Shown here: positions 11,285 through 20,683 of the stretch, piece after piece
Layout: every line of letters begins with the position of its first letter
Numbering within the stretch: the stretch's first letter is position 1
Source: Melioribacter sp051488665
GTDB taxonomy: Bacteria; Bacteroidota; Ignavibacteria; Ignavibacteriales; Melioribacteraceae
Length of the DNA stretch: 64,000 bases
Direction of reading: 5' to 3'
Assembly (NCBI RefSeq): GCF_051488665.1
Contig: NZ_JBPSEG010000008.1
Location: 83,988 to 147,987 of the forward strand
The notes under the pieces: model-generated
Databases searched by the model: none
Seen by the model: only the letters and a program-made list of their open reading frames with translations
Told to the model about the DNA's origin: nothing
Program-made: the position numbers and the translations under genes

Positions 11285-11986
11285 ATGAAACGGCTGTTAA
11301 TCATATGCTTAGTGTCGGTTGCCTCCCTTAACGCGCAGATTTCCGAAATTTCACTGACGGGCAATTATACCACATCTTCAAAATTGTTTTTACACCCGGA
11401 ATCTTCGAACCTTGATATGAAATATGTTTATGAAGAGTTAAACGATATTTACAGTTTGTCGGGGGAAATTCGTTATTACCTGTCGGAATCGATCGAGACG
11501 GCTTTGGCGTTCGAAATGATACGCAAAACAATAATAAGAGATGATTTTAATCTTAACGGGACCGCAATATCGATTGAAGAAGGTTATAAATTATATCCGA
11601 TTGATCTTAGCGTCTATTATCGGCTCCCGTTTTCGTCTGATAAATTTAAGTTTTTTATGGGCGGAGGCATTGGAGTTTATATCGGAAAGATGATCCGGAA
11701 TGTGGTTAACGTTTCTACGGAAAACGACCGGTTCAATATCGATTTCGGTATTCAGGCTTCGCTGGGAATCGATTATTATATTAACGATAAGATCGCATTG
11801 CGAGGTCACATCCGTTTCCGCGATCCCGACATAAAATTGAAAAGCAGATATACCGGCGCTTTCGTGAATTACGAAGGGAAAAGCTATTTGCTCTATCCCG
11901 AAGCGTATACTACGAAGGTTAATGTCGACGGCATTACGTTCGGAATCGGAATTGTTGTGAACCTTGTCGGAATTATGCCGTTCTGA
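11285..11986 (+). CDS. Outer-membrane beta-barrel protein
   Basis: Probable small outer-membrane porin-like protein of unknown role. A clean signal peptide with an Ala-Gln cleavage region (MKRLLIICLVSVASLNAQ) leads 233 residues. The mature part alternates amphipathic strands (LTGNYTTSSKLFL, LSGEIRYYLSESIETALAF, KFFMGGGIGVYIGKM, FGIQASLGIDYYI, VDGITFGIGIVVNL), the OmpA/OmpW-like barrel pattern. The last residue is Phe, as expected for BAM-dependent barrels. It sits alone between a terminator and aroK. Confidence 0.8.
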   Translation: MKRLLIICLVSVASLNAQISEISLTGNYTTSSKLFLHPESSNLDMKYVYEELNDIYSLSGEIRYYLSESIETALAFEMIRKTIIRDDFNLNGTAISIEEGYKLYPIDLSVYYRLPFSSDKFKFFMGGGIGVYIGKMIRNVVNVSTENDRFNIDFGIQASLGIDYYINDKIALRGHIRFRDPDIKLKSRYTGAFVNYEGKSYLLYPEAYTTKVNVDGITFGIGIVVNLVGIMPF

Positions 11987-12049
11987 TTCATTAACTATTT
12001 CTCGTAAGTTGCTTATATTTCGAACCAATAAATAAGCGTAAACGCAAGA

Positions 12050-12592
12050 ATGGTTATTTATCTGACCGGTTTTATGACGAGCGGCAAAAGTACTGTGGGT
12101 CCTATCCTGGCCAACGTATTGGGACTCGATTTTTACGATCTCGACGAAGAGATTGTAAAACGGGAAGGTATGTCGATAGTCGATATATTCGAACAAAAAG
12201 GCGAAAGTTATTTCAGGAAAGTTGAAACGCGGCTCTTGAAAGAAATATCGAATAACGACAACGTTATAATATCGCTTGGCGGCGGTACGATTACAATAGA
12301 TGAAAATCTGAAATTCATGAAAAAAAACGGTTTTATTGTTTATCTCAAAGTGGACAGCGAAACTCTCTATAAAAGATTGAAAAACAAAACCGACAGACCG
12401 CTTTTCAAAGACCTTGTGTTGAACAAAAACAGCAAGGAAGAATTTATCGAAAGGATCAATAATTTACTCGATAAAAGACGCCGTTACTACGAACAGGCGG
12501 ATTTGATAATCGAGTGCGACTCGCGTCCGGTCGGTCTTACGGTTGACAGAATTGCTCAAAGTATTCAAAGGAAAATAAATGAAAAAAATTAA
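12050..12592 (+). CDS. aroK: Shikimate kinase
   Basis: Phosphorylates shikimate at O3 in aromatic amino acid synthesis. The 180 residues show Walker A GFMTSGKST (about 7-15), the shikimate-binding DLDEEIVKREG segment, ISLGGGTIT (Gly-rich shikimate loop) and KTDRPLFK (lid with catalytic Arg). The length is normal. The gene overlaps aroB by 14 bases, implying coupled translation of two enzymes of one pathway. Confidence 0.95.
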   Translation: MVIYLTGFMTSGKSTVGPILANVLGLDFYDLDEEIVKREGMSIVDIFEQKGESYFRKVETRLLKEISNNDNVIISLGGGTITIDENLKFMKKNGFIVYLKVDSETLYKRLKNKTDRPLFKDLVLNKNSKEEFIERINNLLDKRRRYYEQADLIIECDSRPVGLTVDRIAQSIQRKINEKN

Positions 12593-13676
12593 CATAAAGG
12601 CTCCTTCGCGTAACTACGACGTTTACATCGGGAACAACGTAATTAAAAGGTATGCATCACAAATTAACTCGCTTGCCGGCAATAACGATTCGATTATTAT
12701 AGTCGATACGAATGTCTACAGACTTCACAAAGATAAAATTGAGAGCCTGGTTAAAAGTCTGAACGGCGATGCAATCGTCTACAAATTCAAAGCGGATGAA
12801 AAAAATAAATCTTTAGACAGTTTGAAAAAAATATTCGATTTAATGCTGCGCAAAAATCTCGGAAGGAGTTCGTTTTTAATCGCAATAGGAGGAGGAATAA
12901 CGGGCGATTTGGGAGGCTTTGCTGCTTCGGTATACGCCAGAGGAATCGGATATATTCATATTCCCACTACTTTGCTTGCCATGGTCGACAGCGCAATCGG
13001 GGGTAAAACCGGAATAAATTACGGTCATACGAAAAATATTATCGGAGCTTTTTATCAACCGGAGTCGGTGTTGATTGATACGGAATTTATTAAAACACTT
13101 CCGCGCGAAGAACTGCTTTGCGGACTCGGCGAAGTAATCAAATACGGCTTGTTGATCGGAGACGACTTTTTTGATTACGTCTCTAAAAATTATCATAAGG
13201 CTTTTGACTATAACGCCGCGTTCCTCAATAAAGCGATTACGGAATCGGTTTCGTTCAAAGGCAGCGCCGTCGAAAAAGACGAAAAAGAAAAAACCGGATT
13301 GAGAAAAATTCTGAATCTTGGTCATACATTCGCTCACGCAATTGAAGTGGAACAAAATCATAAAATCAAACACGGTCAGGCGGTAATTGCGGGAATTGCG
13401 TGCGCTTTGCACCTTTCGAATAAATTGGGATTGATGAACGATAAATATCTCGAGAAGTATCTATCGTTGATTGTTGAATTCGGAAACGAAATTAAATTAA
13501 GTAAATATAATCCCGAAACTCTCTATAAAATTATGTTCCGCGACAAAAAAAATAAAAAAGGCTCGATTAATTTTGTGCTGCTCGAAAAAGCGGGCAAACT
13601 TATTATCGACGCCGAAGCCGATAAACGCGACGTTCTTTACGCAATTAATAACGGACTTCAATATTTTGGCGTATAA
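12579..13676 (+). CDS. aroB: 3-Dehydroquinate synthase
   Basis: Second step of the shikimate pathway: NAD- and metal-dependent cyclisation of DAHP. The 365 residues carry IAIGGGITGDLGGFAASVYARG (NAD-binding), IPTTLLAMVDSAIGGKTGINYGHTKN, CGLGEVIKYGLL and the zinc-ligand region LNLGHTFAHAIE with GQAVIAGI. All catalytic landmarks are present. The start lies inside the end of aroK. Confidence 0.97.
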   Translation: MKKINIKAPSRNYDVYIGNNVIKRYASQINSLAGNNDSIIIVDTNVYRLHKDKIESLVKSLNGDAIVYKFKADEKNKSLDSLKKIFDLMLRKNLGRSSFLIAIGGGITGDLGGFAASVYARGIGYIHIPTTLLAMVDSAIGGKTGINYGHTKNIIGAFYQPESVLIDTEFIKTLPREELLCGLGEVIKYGLLIGDDFFDYVSKNYHKAFDYNAAFLNKAITESVSFKGSAVEKDEKEKTGLRKILNLGHTFAHAIEVEQNHKIKHGQAVIAGIACALHLSNKLGLMNDKYLEKYLSLIVEFGNEIKLSKYNPETLYKIMFRDKKNKKGSINFVLLEKAGKLIIDAEADKRDVLYAINNGLQYFGV

Positions 13677-13682
13677 TCGTAA

Positions 13683-15341
13683 ATGAAAAAAATTCTGGCA
13701 ATATTTTTTATAGCAGTCGGGCTAATTTCGGCTGAAACCGAAAGGGAAACGCGCGCCGTATGGGTGGCTACGAATCATCGTCTCGACTGGCCTCCGGCAA
13801 CTTACGATATCGACATTCAAAAAAACGCCTTGATTGAAATTTTCGATTCGATTAAAGCAAAAAGATTAAACACGGTTTACTTCCAGGTCAGGAGCAACGG
13901 AACGGTTTTATTCAATTCTTCGTACGACCCGCCGAGCCCTTACGTTTCGCCCGGATTTGACGTCCTGGAATTTGCTATCGGAGAAGCTCATAAGAGGGGA
14001 CTCGAAATTCACGCCTGGATAAACGCCGTTCAGGTTTACGCGTCGAATTCTTTGCCTATGGATTCAAATCATATCGCCGTTCGAAAACCCGAATGGATTA
14101 TAAGACATAAAGATGAAAACGGATTGTCGCTCTGGCTCGATATAGGGCGTCCGGAAGTCAGAAATTATATCAAGAATCTGGTAACGGAATTAATTGAAAA
14201 GTACGATGTCGACGGAATTCAGCTTGATTACATCAGATATCCGGGAAATAATATAGACGACGATTACTCTTATGCAAATTACGGCGGCGATGAAAATCGC
14301 GACGAATGGCGCAGAAACAATGTGACCGAATTAATCGAGTCGATTTACAAATCCGCAAAATCGATAAAGCCGTACGTAAAAGTGGGCGCCACTCCCATCG
14401 GAATCTACAGAAATCTGAAAGGAATGTACGGTTGGGAAGGTTATTCTCAGGTTTATCAGGATTCGCGTGAATGGCTCCGCAGAGGCATTCTCGATTATAT
14501 TGCCCCGCAAGTCTACTGGTCTTTCGAAGACCAGACCGCATTCGATAAAATAGCGCGCGAATGGGTTGAAAATTCATTCGGTAAAAACGTAATTGTCGGA
14601 ATAGCGGCTTACAAACCCGAAGTTAAAGCCGCAATCAATAAAATGGTCGAGTACTCGAAAAAAATAGGCGCCGACGGAATAGCATTTTTTAGATATTCCA
14701 ACATTAAGGAAATCCGGATCGAATCATTTGCAAGTATTTCCATTCCTCAGAAAATCGAAGGCGCAAAAAGGGTTAACGATTTTCGGCTCTCGGCTTTTTC
14801 AGCAGAGCGCTCAATGAAATCCGGTTCGATAGAATTGAAATGGCAAAAGAGCGCAGGAGATTCGACTGACGTAAGATATTACGCCCTTTATTGCATGCCC
14901 GATTCTAATTCCGAATTAAGCAATGATTATTTAATTGATATCATTCCCGCGACAGAAAATTCCATGAAAGTGGAGATAAGCCGTTTGAAATTTCCTAAGT
15001 GTTATTTCGCAATTACGTCATTGAACAGATACTGGCAGGAGAGCAATCGCGACCTCCGTTTACCGTATATCGATTTCTTCGAAGGGCTTAAGGATATTCT
15101 GTCGTACGACTCGAAACCGTTGCTCGTAAAAGGCAAAGACGGTTCCGTCAAATTATTAATTTACGGCAAGGATAAGGAAACAATCGAAGTGGAATATAAA
15201 TCGGAGAATAAATATCTGCTTAAAGAATATGCCCTGGAAACTGGCAAAAACATAATTGTGGAAAAAGAAGCTCCGGCGGAACTGAAACATGTTATTATCA
15301 CATTCAAAAAATCGAATAAAAAAACCGAATTGAAATTTTAA
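13683..15341 (+). CDS. Exported family-10-like glycosidase (GHL10/DUF187)
   Basis: Secreted or periplasmic TIM-barrel hydrolase of the YngK type, probably acting on cell-wall or exopolysaccharide glycans; substrate unknown. A signal peptide (residues 1-17) precedes ETRAVWVATNHRLDWP, the usual opening of GHL10 proteins. The barrel (about 20-330) contains NTVYFQVRSNGTVLFNSSYDP, GLEIHAWINAVQVY, VDGIQLDYIRYPG (catalytic Asp/Tyr region) and DYIAPQVYWSFEDQ. The last 200 residues look like a fibronectin-type plus a small beta domain. It begins seven bases after aroB but is unlikely to share its function. Confidence 0.88.
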   Translation: MKKILAIFFIAVGLISAETERETRAVWVATNHRLDWPPATYDIDIQKNALIEIFDSIKAKRLNTVYFQVRSNGTVLFNSSYDPPSPYVSPGFDVLEFAIGEAHKRGLEIHAWINAVQVYASNSLPMDSNHIAVRKPEWIIRHKDENGLSLWLDIGRPEVRNYIKNLVTELIEKYDVDGIQLDYIRYPGNNIDDDYSYANYGGDENRDEWRRNNVTELIESIYKSAKSIKPYVKVGATPIGIYRNLKGMYGWEGYSQVYQDSREWLRRGILDYIAPQVYWSFEDQTAFDKIAREWVENSFGKNVIVGIAAYKPEVKAAINKMVEYSKKIGADGIAFFRYSNIKEIRIESFASISIPQKIEGAKRVNDFRLSAFSAERSMKSGSIELKWQKSAGDSTDVRYYALYCMPDSNSELSNDYLIDIIPATENSMKVEISRLKFPKCYFAITSLNRYWQESNRDLRLPYIDFFEGLKDILSYDSKPLLVKGKDGSVKLLIYGKDKETIEVEYKSENKYLLKEYALETGKNIIVEKEAPAELKHVIITFKKSNKKTELKF

Positions 15342-15353
15342 CTGAGTCTGACA

Positions 15354-15914
15354 ATGGGAAAAAACAAATCCAAAAAGAGTAAAAATCAAAGCAAGACGAT
15401 TAAGATTGTAGCCGCTCTGGCTGCGGTCGTTTTTTTGATCTATCTTTTAAATATACCCGGGCTTTTTATGAATGAAGAAAAAGGCAATCCGGAATTGAAC
15501 CGGGCGTTGAAAAACAAAACGGCTTTTTCTTTCGTGAAAGAAGGCGAGCTTTCGTTTGTTAATGGCAAAGACGAACAGATTGTAAAGATCGACGTGGAAA
15601 TAGCCGACGACGACATTCAACGCGCAACCGGTCTGATGTATCGCGAATATATGGCTGAAAATCAAGGAATGCTTTTCATCTTTCCGCATGAAACTCCTCA
15701 ATCTTTCTGGATGAAAAACACTATACTGCCGCTCGATATGATATTTGCCGACGCCGAAGGGAAAATTGTTAAAATACACAAATATACAACGCCGTATTCG
15801 GAATCCTCGTATAGCTCTGGCAAACCCGCTAAATTCGTCGTTGAAGTAAACGCCGGTTTTACGGATAAGTACGGCATTAAGGAAGGCGATCGAATTGTCT
15901 GGCGGAGATTATAA
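15354..15914 (+). CDS. DUF192 family exported or membrane-anchored protein
   Basis: Function unknown. The 186 residues have a Lys-rich head, one membrane anchor (about 18-36, IVAALAAVVFLIYLLNIPGLF) and a C-terminal DUF192 domain (about 75-185) with ERATGLMYREYM-like start (IQRATGLMYREYM), QGMLFIFPHETPQSFWMKNTILPLDMIF and a final GIKEGDRIVW. These are the family hallmarks. It is co-directional with the glycosidase and ends at a bidirectional terminator. Confidence 0.9.
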   Translation: MGKNKSKKSKNQSKTIKIVAALAAVVFLIYLLNIPGLFMNEEKGNPELNRALKNKTAFSFVKEGELSFVNGKDEQIVKIDVEIADDDIQRATGLMYREYMAENQGMLFIFPHETPQSFWMKNTILPLDMIFADAEGKIVKIHKYTTPYSESSYSSGKPAKFVVEVNAGFTDKYGIKEGDRIVWRRL

Positions 15915-15918
15915 ACTG

Positions 15919-15946
15919 ACTGCCCCGGTCGTTCGACCGGGACAGT
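15919..15946. terminator. Bidirectional hairpin terminator between convergent genes
   Basis: A near-perfect stem with core CCCGGTC/GACCGGG and tetraloop GTTC, extended by ACTG/CAGT with one C/A mismatch, lies between two convergent stops. The symmetry suits termination of both transcripts, although the T tracts are short. Confidence 0.75.
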
Positions 15947-15954
15947 AAAAAATA

Positions 15955-16569
15955 TTACACAACGAACATACTGATATCGCCGGCTCCTTCGCGAATTATT
16001 TCGGGTTCTTCATCGCTCAGGTCGATTATGCTCGAAGGTTTTCCTTCGAGAGCGCCGACAGAAAGCATTAAGTCGATTTGATTGTTGAAAATCAATCGTA
16101 TTTCTTCGGGGTCGTATAAAATTTCTCCCTTTCTGTTAGTAACGCTCGTGCTTATTATCGGATTGCCCAATTCCTTTGCCAGCATCAGAGCAACTTTATT
16201 GTCCGGAATTCTAATTCCGACTGTTTTTCTTTTTGTCCATAATTTTTTAGGCACTTCTTTTGCAGCCGGCAGCACGAATGTATAAGGTCCCGGCAGCAAT
16301 TTTTTCATTGTCTTGTAAGCATAGTCCGATACTTTTGCGTATTTCGAAATATCTTTCAGGTCGGGACAAATGAAACTGAAGAGCTTGGTTCCGCTGTCCT
16401 GTTTTATGGTATAAATTCGTTCGAGAGCTTCCTGGTTGAAAATATCGCAGCCGATACCGTAAACAGTATCGGTGGGATAAATTATCACACCTCCTCTGCG
16501 TAATACGTCGACGGCTTTGTTGATGAATCTTTGCTGGGGCGTAATGGGATGCAATTCATAAAACTCCAT
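15955..16569 (-). CDS. Sua5/YciO/YrdC family protein (threonylcarbamoyl-AMP synthase-like)
   Basis: Probable L-threonylcarbamoyladenylate synthase for tRNA t6A37, or the YciO paralogue. The 204 residues show GGVIIYPTDTVYGIGCD, PGPYTFVLPA, VGIRIPDN, GNPIISTSVT and PSSIIDLSD...IIREGAGD, all YrdC-domain landmarks. The KxRP-type motif near residue 60 is changed (TIKQDSGTKLFSF) and the FICPDLKDISKYAKV stretch is like YciO, so the TsaC activity is not certain. AGGAGGAC lies just upstream of ATG 16569. Confidence 0.88.
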   Translation of the reverse strand: MEFYELHPITPQQRFINKAVDVLRRGGVIIYPTDTVYGIGCDIFNQEALERIYTIKQDSGTKLFSFICPDLKDISKYAKVSDYAYKTMKKLLPGPYTFVLPAAKEVPKKLWTKRKTVGIRIPDNKVALMLAKELGNPIISTSVTNRKGEILYDPEEIRLIFNNQIDLMLSVGALEGKPSSIIDLSDEEPEIIREGAGDISMFVV

Positions 16570-16723
16570 TTGTCCTCCTTTTATCTGTTTGGATAGGGTT
16601 GATGCGGTTGATTATACGACGTCATTTCAACAAGCTTTAACTTACACCATAATGTTAGAAGTTATTTTCAAATTGTCAACAAAAAAAGATAAATTTCGAT
16701 TCGAATTTTAAGAGGATGCAGAA

Positions 16724-17881
16724 ATGTTTGGGAAAATACCCAAACCGGTAATTGTTCTCGGCGCAATCAGTTTCTTTACGGATTTTGCCAGCGAAATGCT
16801 CTATCCTGTAACGCCGCTTTTTTTGACCGCCGTACTCGGTTCTTCGATGGCTGTGGTCGGACTTATAGAAGGCTTGGCGGAAATAACCGCCGGACTGATG
16901 AAAGGATATTTCGGCGTCCTTTCGGATAAAACCGGAAAACGAAAGATTTTCGTGCAGGCGGGTTACGGTCTTTCCGGCGTTGTTAAGTCGCTCCCAGGAA
17001 TTTTTCCGTATATATCTACTGTATTTGTTTCCCGTATAACCGACAGAATTGGCAAAGGTATCAGAACCTCGCCGAGGGACGCGCTGCTGGGCAGCTATTC
17101 GAACAAAAATAATTCCGGAACTGTTTTCGGTTTCCATCGTTCGATGGATACCCTGGGAGCCGTAGCGGGACCGTTGGCTGCAATTATTCTGCTTTATTTT
17201 TTCCCGGCAAATTATATTCTTATTTATCTTATCGCTTTTATTCCTTCTATGCTGGCTATAGTGTTTACGTTTTTTGTCAAAGAAGTTAAAACGCCGTCGG
17301 CTAAAAACGGAAGTAAAATAACGTTCCGGATGTTCTGGAAAACCGCTCCTGCAAATTACAAATTCGTGTTGTTAATGATAACTTTGTTTTCGATAGTTAA
17401 CAGCAGCGACGTGTTTCTGATTTTACGCTCGCAGGATATTTCAAGGTCGGATACTCTTGCTATTGCTGGGTACGTTTTCTTTAATATAATCTATGCTTTG
17501 ATGTCGTATCCGCTCGGAATGATTTCGGATAAAATAGGCAAGAAATATATTGTGTCCGCCGGACTGACGGTATTTTCAATTGTCTATTTGATATTTGCGT
17601 TATATCAGTCGATAATAATTATCTGGTTGTGCTTTGCTCTTTACGGCGTATACTCGGCTTCTACGGAAGGCATAATTAAGGCGTGGATCAACGATCTGGT
17701 TGACCCTTCATTTAAAGGCTCGGCTATCGGGTTGTTAAACGGGATGATGAGTATCGGGGTCTTGAGCGGATCGTTTTTTACGGGATTGCTCTGGGATGCT
17801 TACGGATTTCAATTGCCCTTTTTGATTTCTTCGGCGGTCAGTTTTATTGTGGCTGTAACGCTGCTCGTAAAAAAAATCTAA
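16724..17881 (+). CDS. Major facilitator superfamily transporter
   Basis: Inner-membrane transporter with about 12 hydrophobic segments in 385 residues. The opening FFTDFASEMLYPVTPLFL and the loop GVLSDKTGKRKIFVQAGYGLS (MFS motif A) with RITDRIGKGIRTSPRDAL are typical of a bacterial MFS subgroup. The substrate cannot be predicted. The stop codon overlaps by four bases the end of the convergent rseC-like gene. No operon partner is apparent. Confidence 0.88.
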   Translation: MFGKIPKPVIVLGAISFFTDFASEMLYPVTPLFLTAVLGSSMAVVGLIEGLAEITAGLMKGYFGVLSDKTGKRKIFVQAGYGLSGVVKSLPGIFPYISTVFVSRITDRIGKGIRTSPRDALLGSYSNKNNSGTVFGFHRSMDTLGAVAGPLAAIILLYFFPANYILIYLIAFIPSMLAIVFTFFVKEVKTPSAKNGSKITFRMFWKTAPANYKFVLLMITLFSIVNSSDVFLILRSQDISRSDTLAIAGYVFFNIIYALMSYPLGMISDKIGKKYIVSAGLTVFSIVYLIFALYQSIIIIWLCFALYGVYSASTEGIIKAWINDLVDPSFKGSAIGLLNGMMSIGVLSGSFFTGLLWDAYGFQLPFLISSAVSFIVAVTLLVKKI

Positions 17882-18324
17882 TTATCGCGCTGGGTTCTGG
17901 ATACCGAAATTATTCTGGGATTCGAGAAATGGATAAATTTCTTTGAAGCGAATGAAAAGAGCGCATAATAAAAACCGGTAATCAATATTGCAAAGACGAA
18001 GGATTTTAACTCGTCGCCCGGGAATAAAAACTTTAATGAATAAGCTGCAGTTAAACTGATTATAAAAACCAGAAGCGGAAGACCGTAAAGAAGAAAAACA
18101 GATTTGAGGATAGCCGACCCGCTGACGGCAATTTTAACTTTCTCGCCCGGCTCTGTTCCAAAAGGATCGCGAGCCACTACAATTTTCGTATCGCCGCCCC
18201 GCGGTTTGCAAATTAATCGCGCCGAACATTCCTCACATTCGGCGACGTTTTCCAGAATCACTTCGGAAAACTTGCCCAACGACCTGGAAACGATCCCTTC
18301 TTCAATTAATATTTCTTCTTTCAT
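17878..18324 (-). CDS. RseC/MucC family positive regulator-like membrane protein
   Basis: The 148 residues start with a soluble domain carrying CEECSARLICKP (a cysteine cluster typical of RseC/SoxR-reducing system proteins), followed by two membrane helices (about 72-95 and 105-125). It is the last gene of the Rnf operon, one base after rnfB. RseC proteins often accompany Rnf/Rsx complexes, where they help reduce a sensor or support the complex; the exact role here is inferred from context. Confidence 0.85.
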   Translation of the reverse strand: MKEEILIEEGIVSRSLGKFSEVILENVAECEECSARLICKPRGGDTKIVVARDPFGTEPGEKVKIAVSGSAILKSVFLLYGLPLLVFIISLTAAYSLKFLFPGDELKSFVFAILITGFYYALFSFASKKFIHFSNPRIISVSRTQRDN

Positions 18325-18325
18325 G

Positions 18326-19147
18326 TCAGTTCAGAGAAGCGGTTATTTTATTTCTCTCGATTTTTTTTATTGCCCGCGTTGAACACTTCTCGACAGGAAT
18401 TTCAGCGGAATTCAATAACTCGTAATGTATTACCGCAAGGTTATCTATAATTTCTACGGCTCCGTTCGAATTTCGTGCGCAAATGCCGCATCCGATACAT
18501 GCCGCGGAACAATTCTCTTTGGAAGTTTTCGGATCGTCGTGGCTTTTGCAATAGACGAATAAATCTCTTTCCGCGGGATGCATTTCGATTATACCGCGCG
18601 GGCAGGCTTGAGCGCATAATCCGCAGCCCTTGCAAAGTTCTTCGATTACGACAGGTAGTTTGTCTTCTCCCATATAAATTGCATTGAATTTGCAAGCGTC
18701 AACACAGTCTCCGCCGCCGAGACAACCGTAGCCGCATTTTTTGTCCCCGCCTGCAACGATGTCAGCCAAAGCGCAATTAGACGGTCCCGCGTAACGAACC
18801 TCTTTATTTTTAGCTTTGTCAGCGCCGCCGCAAAGGATACGCGGTAAAAGTTTTATTGCGTTGACGTCGTCGCTGCCTATAAGCTTTGCTATTTCCGCCG
18901 AAGATTCATCGTCGCATACCGGGCAGGAAGAAGGCGATAATTTTCCTTCGACTACTTTCACGGCAAAATCATAACATCCGGCATTGCCGCATGCGCCGCA
19001 GTTTGCATTGGGAAGAAGCTCGTTAATTTTTGCTATCAGAGGATTTTCTTCCACTCTCAATTTTTTGTCGGCAAATGCGAGTCCGCCGGCGAATATAAAT
19101 CCGAGTCCTCCCATGGTAGCCAGAGCTATTATCAAAATCGAATCCAT
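18326..19147 (-). CDS. rnfB: Rnf electron transport complex subunit B
   Basis: Ferredoxin-like electron-entry subunit on the cytoplasmic face of the Rnf complex. The 273 residues have an N-terminal helix (4-24), the [4Fe-4S] motif NCGACGNAGCYDFA with a distal Cys (about 49-75), then GYGCLGGGDCVDACKF and CKGCGLCAQACPRG. The following cluster region CSAACIGCGICARNS and the terminal VEKCSTRAI have lost cysteines normally present, so one or two clusters are probably missing. It overlaps apbE by one base. Confidence 0.93.
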   Translation of the reverse strand: MDSILIIALATMGGLGFIFAGGLAFADKKLRVEENPLIAKINELLPNANCGACGNAGCYDFAVKVVEGKLSPSSCPVCDDESSAEIAKLIGSDDVNAIKLLPRILCGGADKAKNKEVRYAGPSNCALADIVAGGDKKCGYGCLGGGDCVDACKFNAIYMGEDKLPVVIEELCKGCGLCAQACPRGIIEMHPAERDLFVYCKSHDDPKTSKENCSAACIGCGICARNSNGAVEIIDNLAVIHYELLNSAEIPVEKCSTRAIKKIERNKITASLN

Positions 19148-20109
19148 TATTCCCCCGCGATATATTTGTCGAAATTTAGAGATTTGTGAATCGTTCCCGT
19201 CGAATCGACCAAAACGGCTTCCGTATTTTCGAGCGAGTTTATTAATTTCAAAGCCTTTTCAATATCCATTACAAAAAGAGCCGTCGATAGGGCGTCTGCT
19301 GTCATTGCGTCAGGCGCAATTACTGTAATCGATTCATAATGACCTGCAGGCTTTCCCGTTACCGGATTGAAAATATGAGAAATTCTTTTGCCGTTTGAGT
19401 CGATATATTTTTCATAGTCGCCCGAAGTCGCCACTCCGAAGCCGTCGACTTTAATGACTGCCAGCAAATCATTCTGATTGCGCGGATGCCGAATACCGAC
19501 TTTCCATTCCTTTCCTCTGGCAAATATTTCTCCGCCAACATTAATCAGATATTCTTTTATGCCGAAATTGGAGAGCAGATTGGCAATTCTGTCGGCTGCG
19601 TAGCCGGGAATGCACGAGTTGAAATTAATTTTTATGCCCGCAGGTTTGACGAGTATATTCGGTTCGCGTAAGGAGATATGCTTCCATCCGGAATTCGAAA
19701 GCGCTTTCTGAATTTCTTTTTCGGAAGGGATGCTATAATCGCCGTCTTCTTTATCGAAACCGTAAAGCAATCCGAGGTTTGCGACTGCGGGGTCAAACGC
19801 TCCGCCGGTCAACTTCCACAATTCTTCGCATCGTCTCATAACGTGAAATATTTCGCGGTCGATAAGAATTTCGTCTGCAACCGTATTGTTAATTTTCCAC
19901 ATCGGATTGCCTTCGATATAAGTAGAAAAGAGCGTATCGATCCTGCGCGCTTCTTCGAAAGCTGCCGTTATTGCTTTTTCCGCCGTTACTTCGTTTACGC
20001 CGCGCGCTTGTATTTCTATCGAGCTTCCCATTACGATGGAAGCGCGCCTGTATGTTGTGTCATCGGTACAGGCGGCAAGTATAATCAATATGAGAAGATA
20101 TTTTTTCAT
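19147..20109 (-). CDS. apbE: FAD:protein FMN transferase, lipoprotein
   Basis: Attaches FMN covalently to threonine in target flavoproteins, here most likely RnfG and RnfD. The 320 residues begin with a lipoprotein signal ending ILAAC (Cys14), so the enzyme is anchored facing the periplasm. VMGSSIEIQARG, GGAFDPAVANLGLLYGF, INFNSCIPGYAADRIA, LINVGGEIFARG and the metal/FAD region VIAPDAMTADALSTALFVM are visible. In the family, Gly-Ala-x-Ala... varies, but the DAMTADALSTALF motif is intact. Its place inside the rnf operon supports the assignment. Confidence 0.95.
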   Translation of the reverse strand: MKKYLLILIILAACTDDTTYRRASIVMGSSIEIQARGVNEVTAEKAITAAFEEARRIDTLFSTYIEGNPMWKINNTVADEILIDREIFHVMRRCEELWKLTGGAFDPAVANLGLLYGFDKEDGDYSIPSEKEIQKALSNSGWKHISLREPNILVKPAGIKINFNSCIPGYAADRIANLLSNFGIKEYLINVGGEIFARGKEWKVGIRHPRNQNDLLAVIKVDGFGVATSGDYEKYIDSNGKRISHIFNPVTGKPAGHYESITVIAPDAMTADALSTALFVMDIEKALKLINSLENTEAVLVDSTGTIHKSLNFDKYIAGE

Positions 20110-20110
20110 T

Positions 20111-20683
20111 TCAAATCATTCCCGCAAAACCCATGAATGCCAGAGCAAGAAGTCCTGCTGTAATTAAAGTGATTGGAGCGCCTTTGAATGCTTCCGGTAC
20201 GTCAGCCATTTCGAGCTCCTCGCGTATTCCTGCCATTATAACCAGAGCCATTGTGAATCCCGCGCCTGCGCCCAGTCCGAAAAATACGCTTTCCATAAAA
20301 GAATAATTTCTCATCGACAATAACAAAGCGAGACCCAATATAGCGCAATTTGTCGTTATTAGCGGCAGAAAAATTCCTAATGAGCGATAAATCGGCTGAC
20401 TAACCTTTTTTATTACCATCTCCACAAATTGAACAAGCGAAGCAATTACCAATATGAACGAAGGTATCTGAAGAAATTCGAGATTGTAAGGAAGCAATAT
20501 TTTGAAATAAAGAATCCAGCTTACTACCGAAGTAATAACCATCACGAAAGTAGTAGCCATTCCCATCGAAACGGAAGACGAAATTTTGTTTGAAACTCCG
20601 ATGAAAGGGCAAATTCCCAGAAAGAGCGAAAGCACGAAATTATTAACAATTGCCGCCGAAATAAAAATAATCAAAAGTTCCAT
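20111..20683 (-). CDS. rnfA: Rnf complex membrane subunit A
   Basis: Integral membrane subunit with six helices in 190 residues, homologous to NqrE and RnfE. It opens with ISAAIVNNFVLSLFLGICPFIGVSNKI and has ITTNCAILGLALLL, the conserved half containing the Cys of the intramembrane iron-sulfur site, followed by FGLGAGAGFTMALVIMAGIREELEMADVP. It sits one base after rnfE's stop and before apbE. Confidence 0.95.
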   Translation of the reverse strand: MELLIIFISAAIVNNFVLSLFLGICPFIGVSNKISSSVSMGMATTFVMVITSVVSWILYFKILLPYNLEFLQIPSFILVIASLVQFVEMVIKKVSQPIYRSLGIFLPLITTNCAILGLALLLSMRNYSFMESVFFGLGAGAGFTMALVIMAGIREELEMADVPEAFKGAPITLITAGLLALAFMGFAGMI

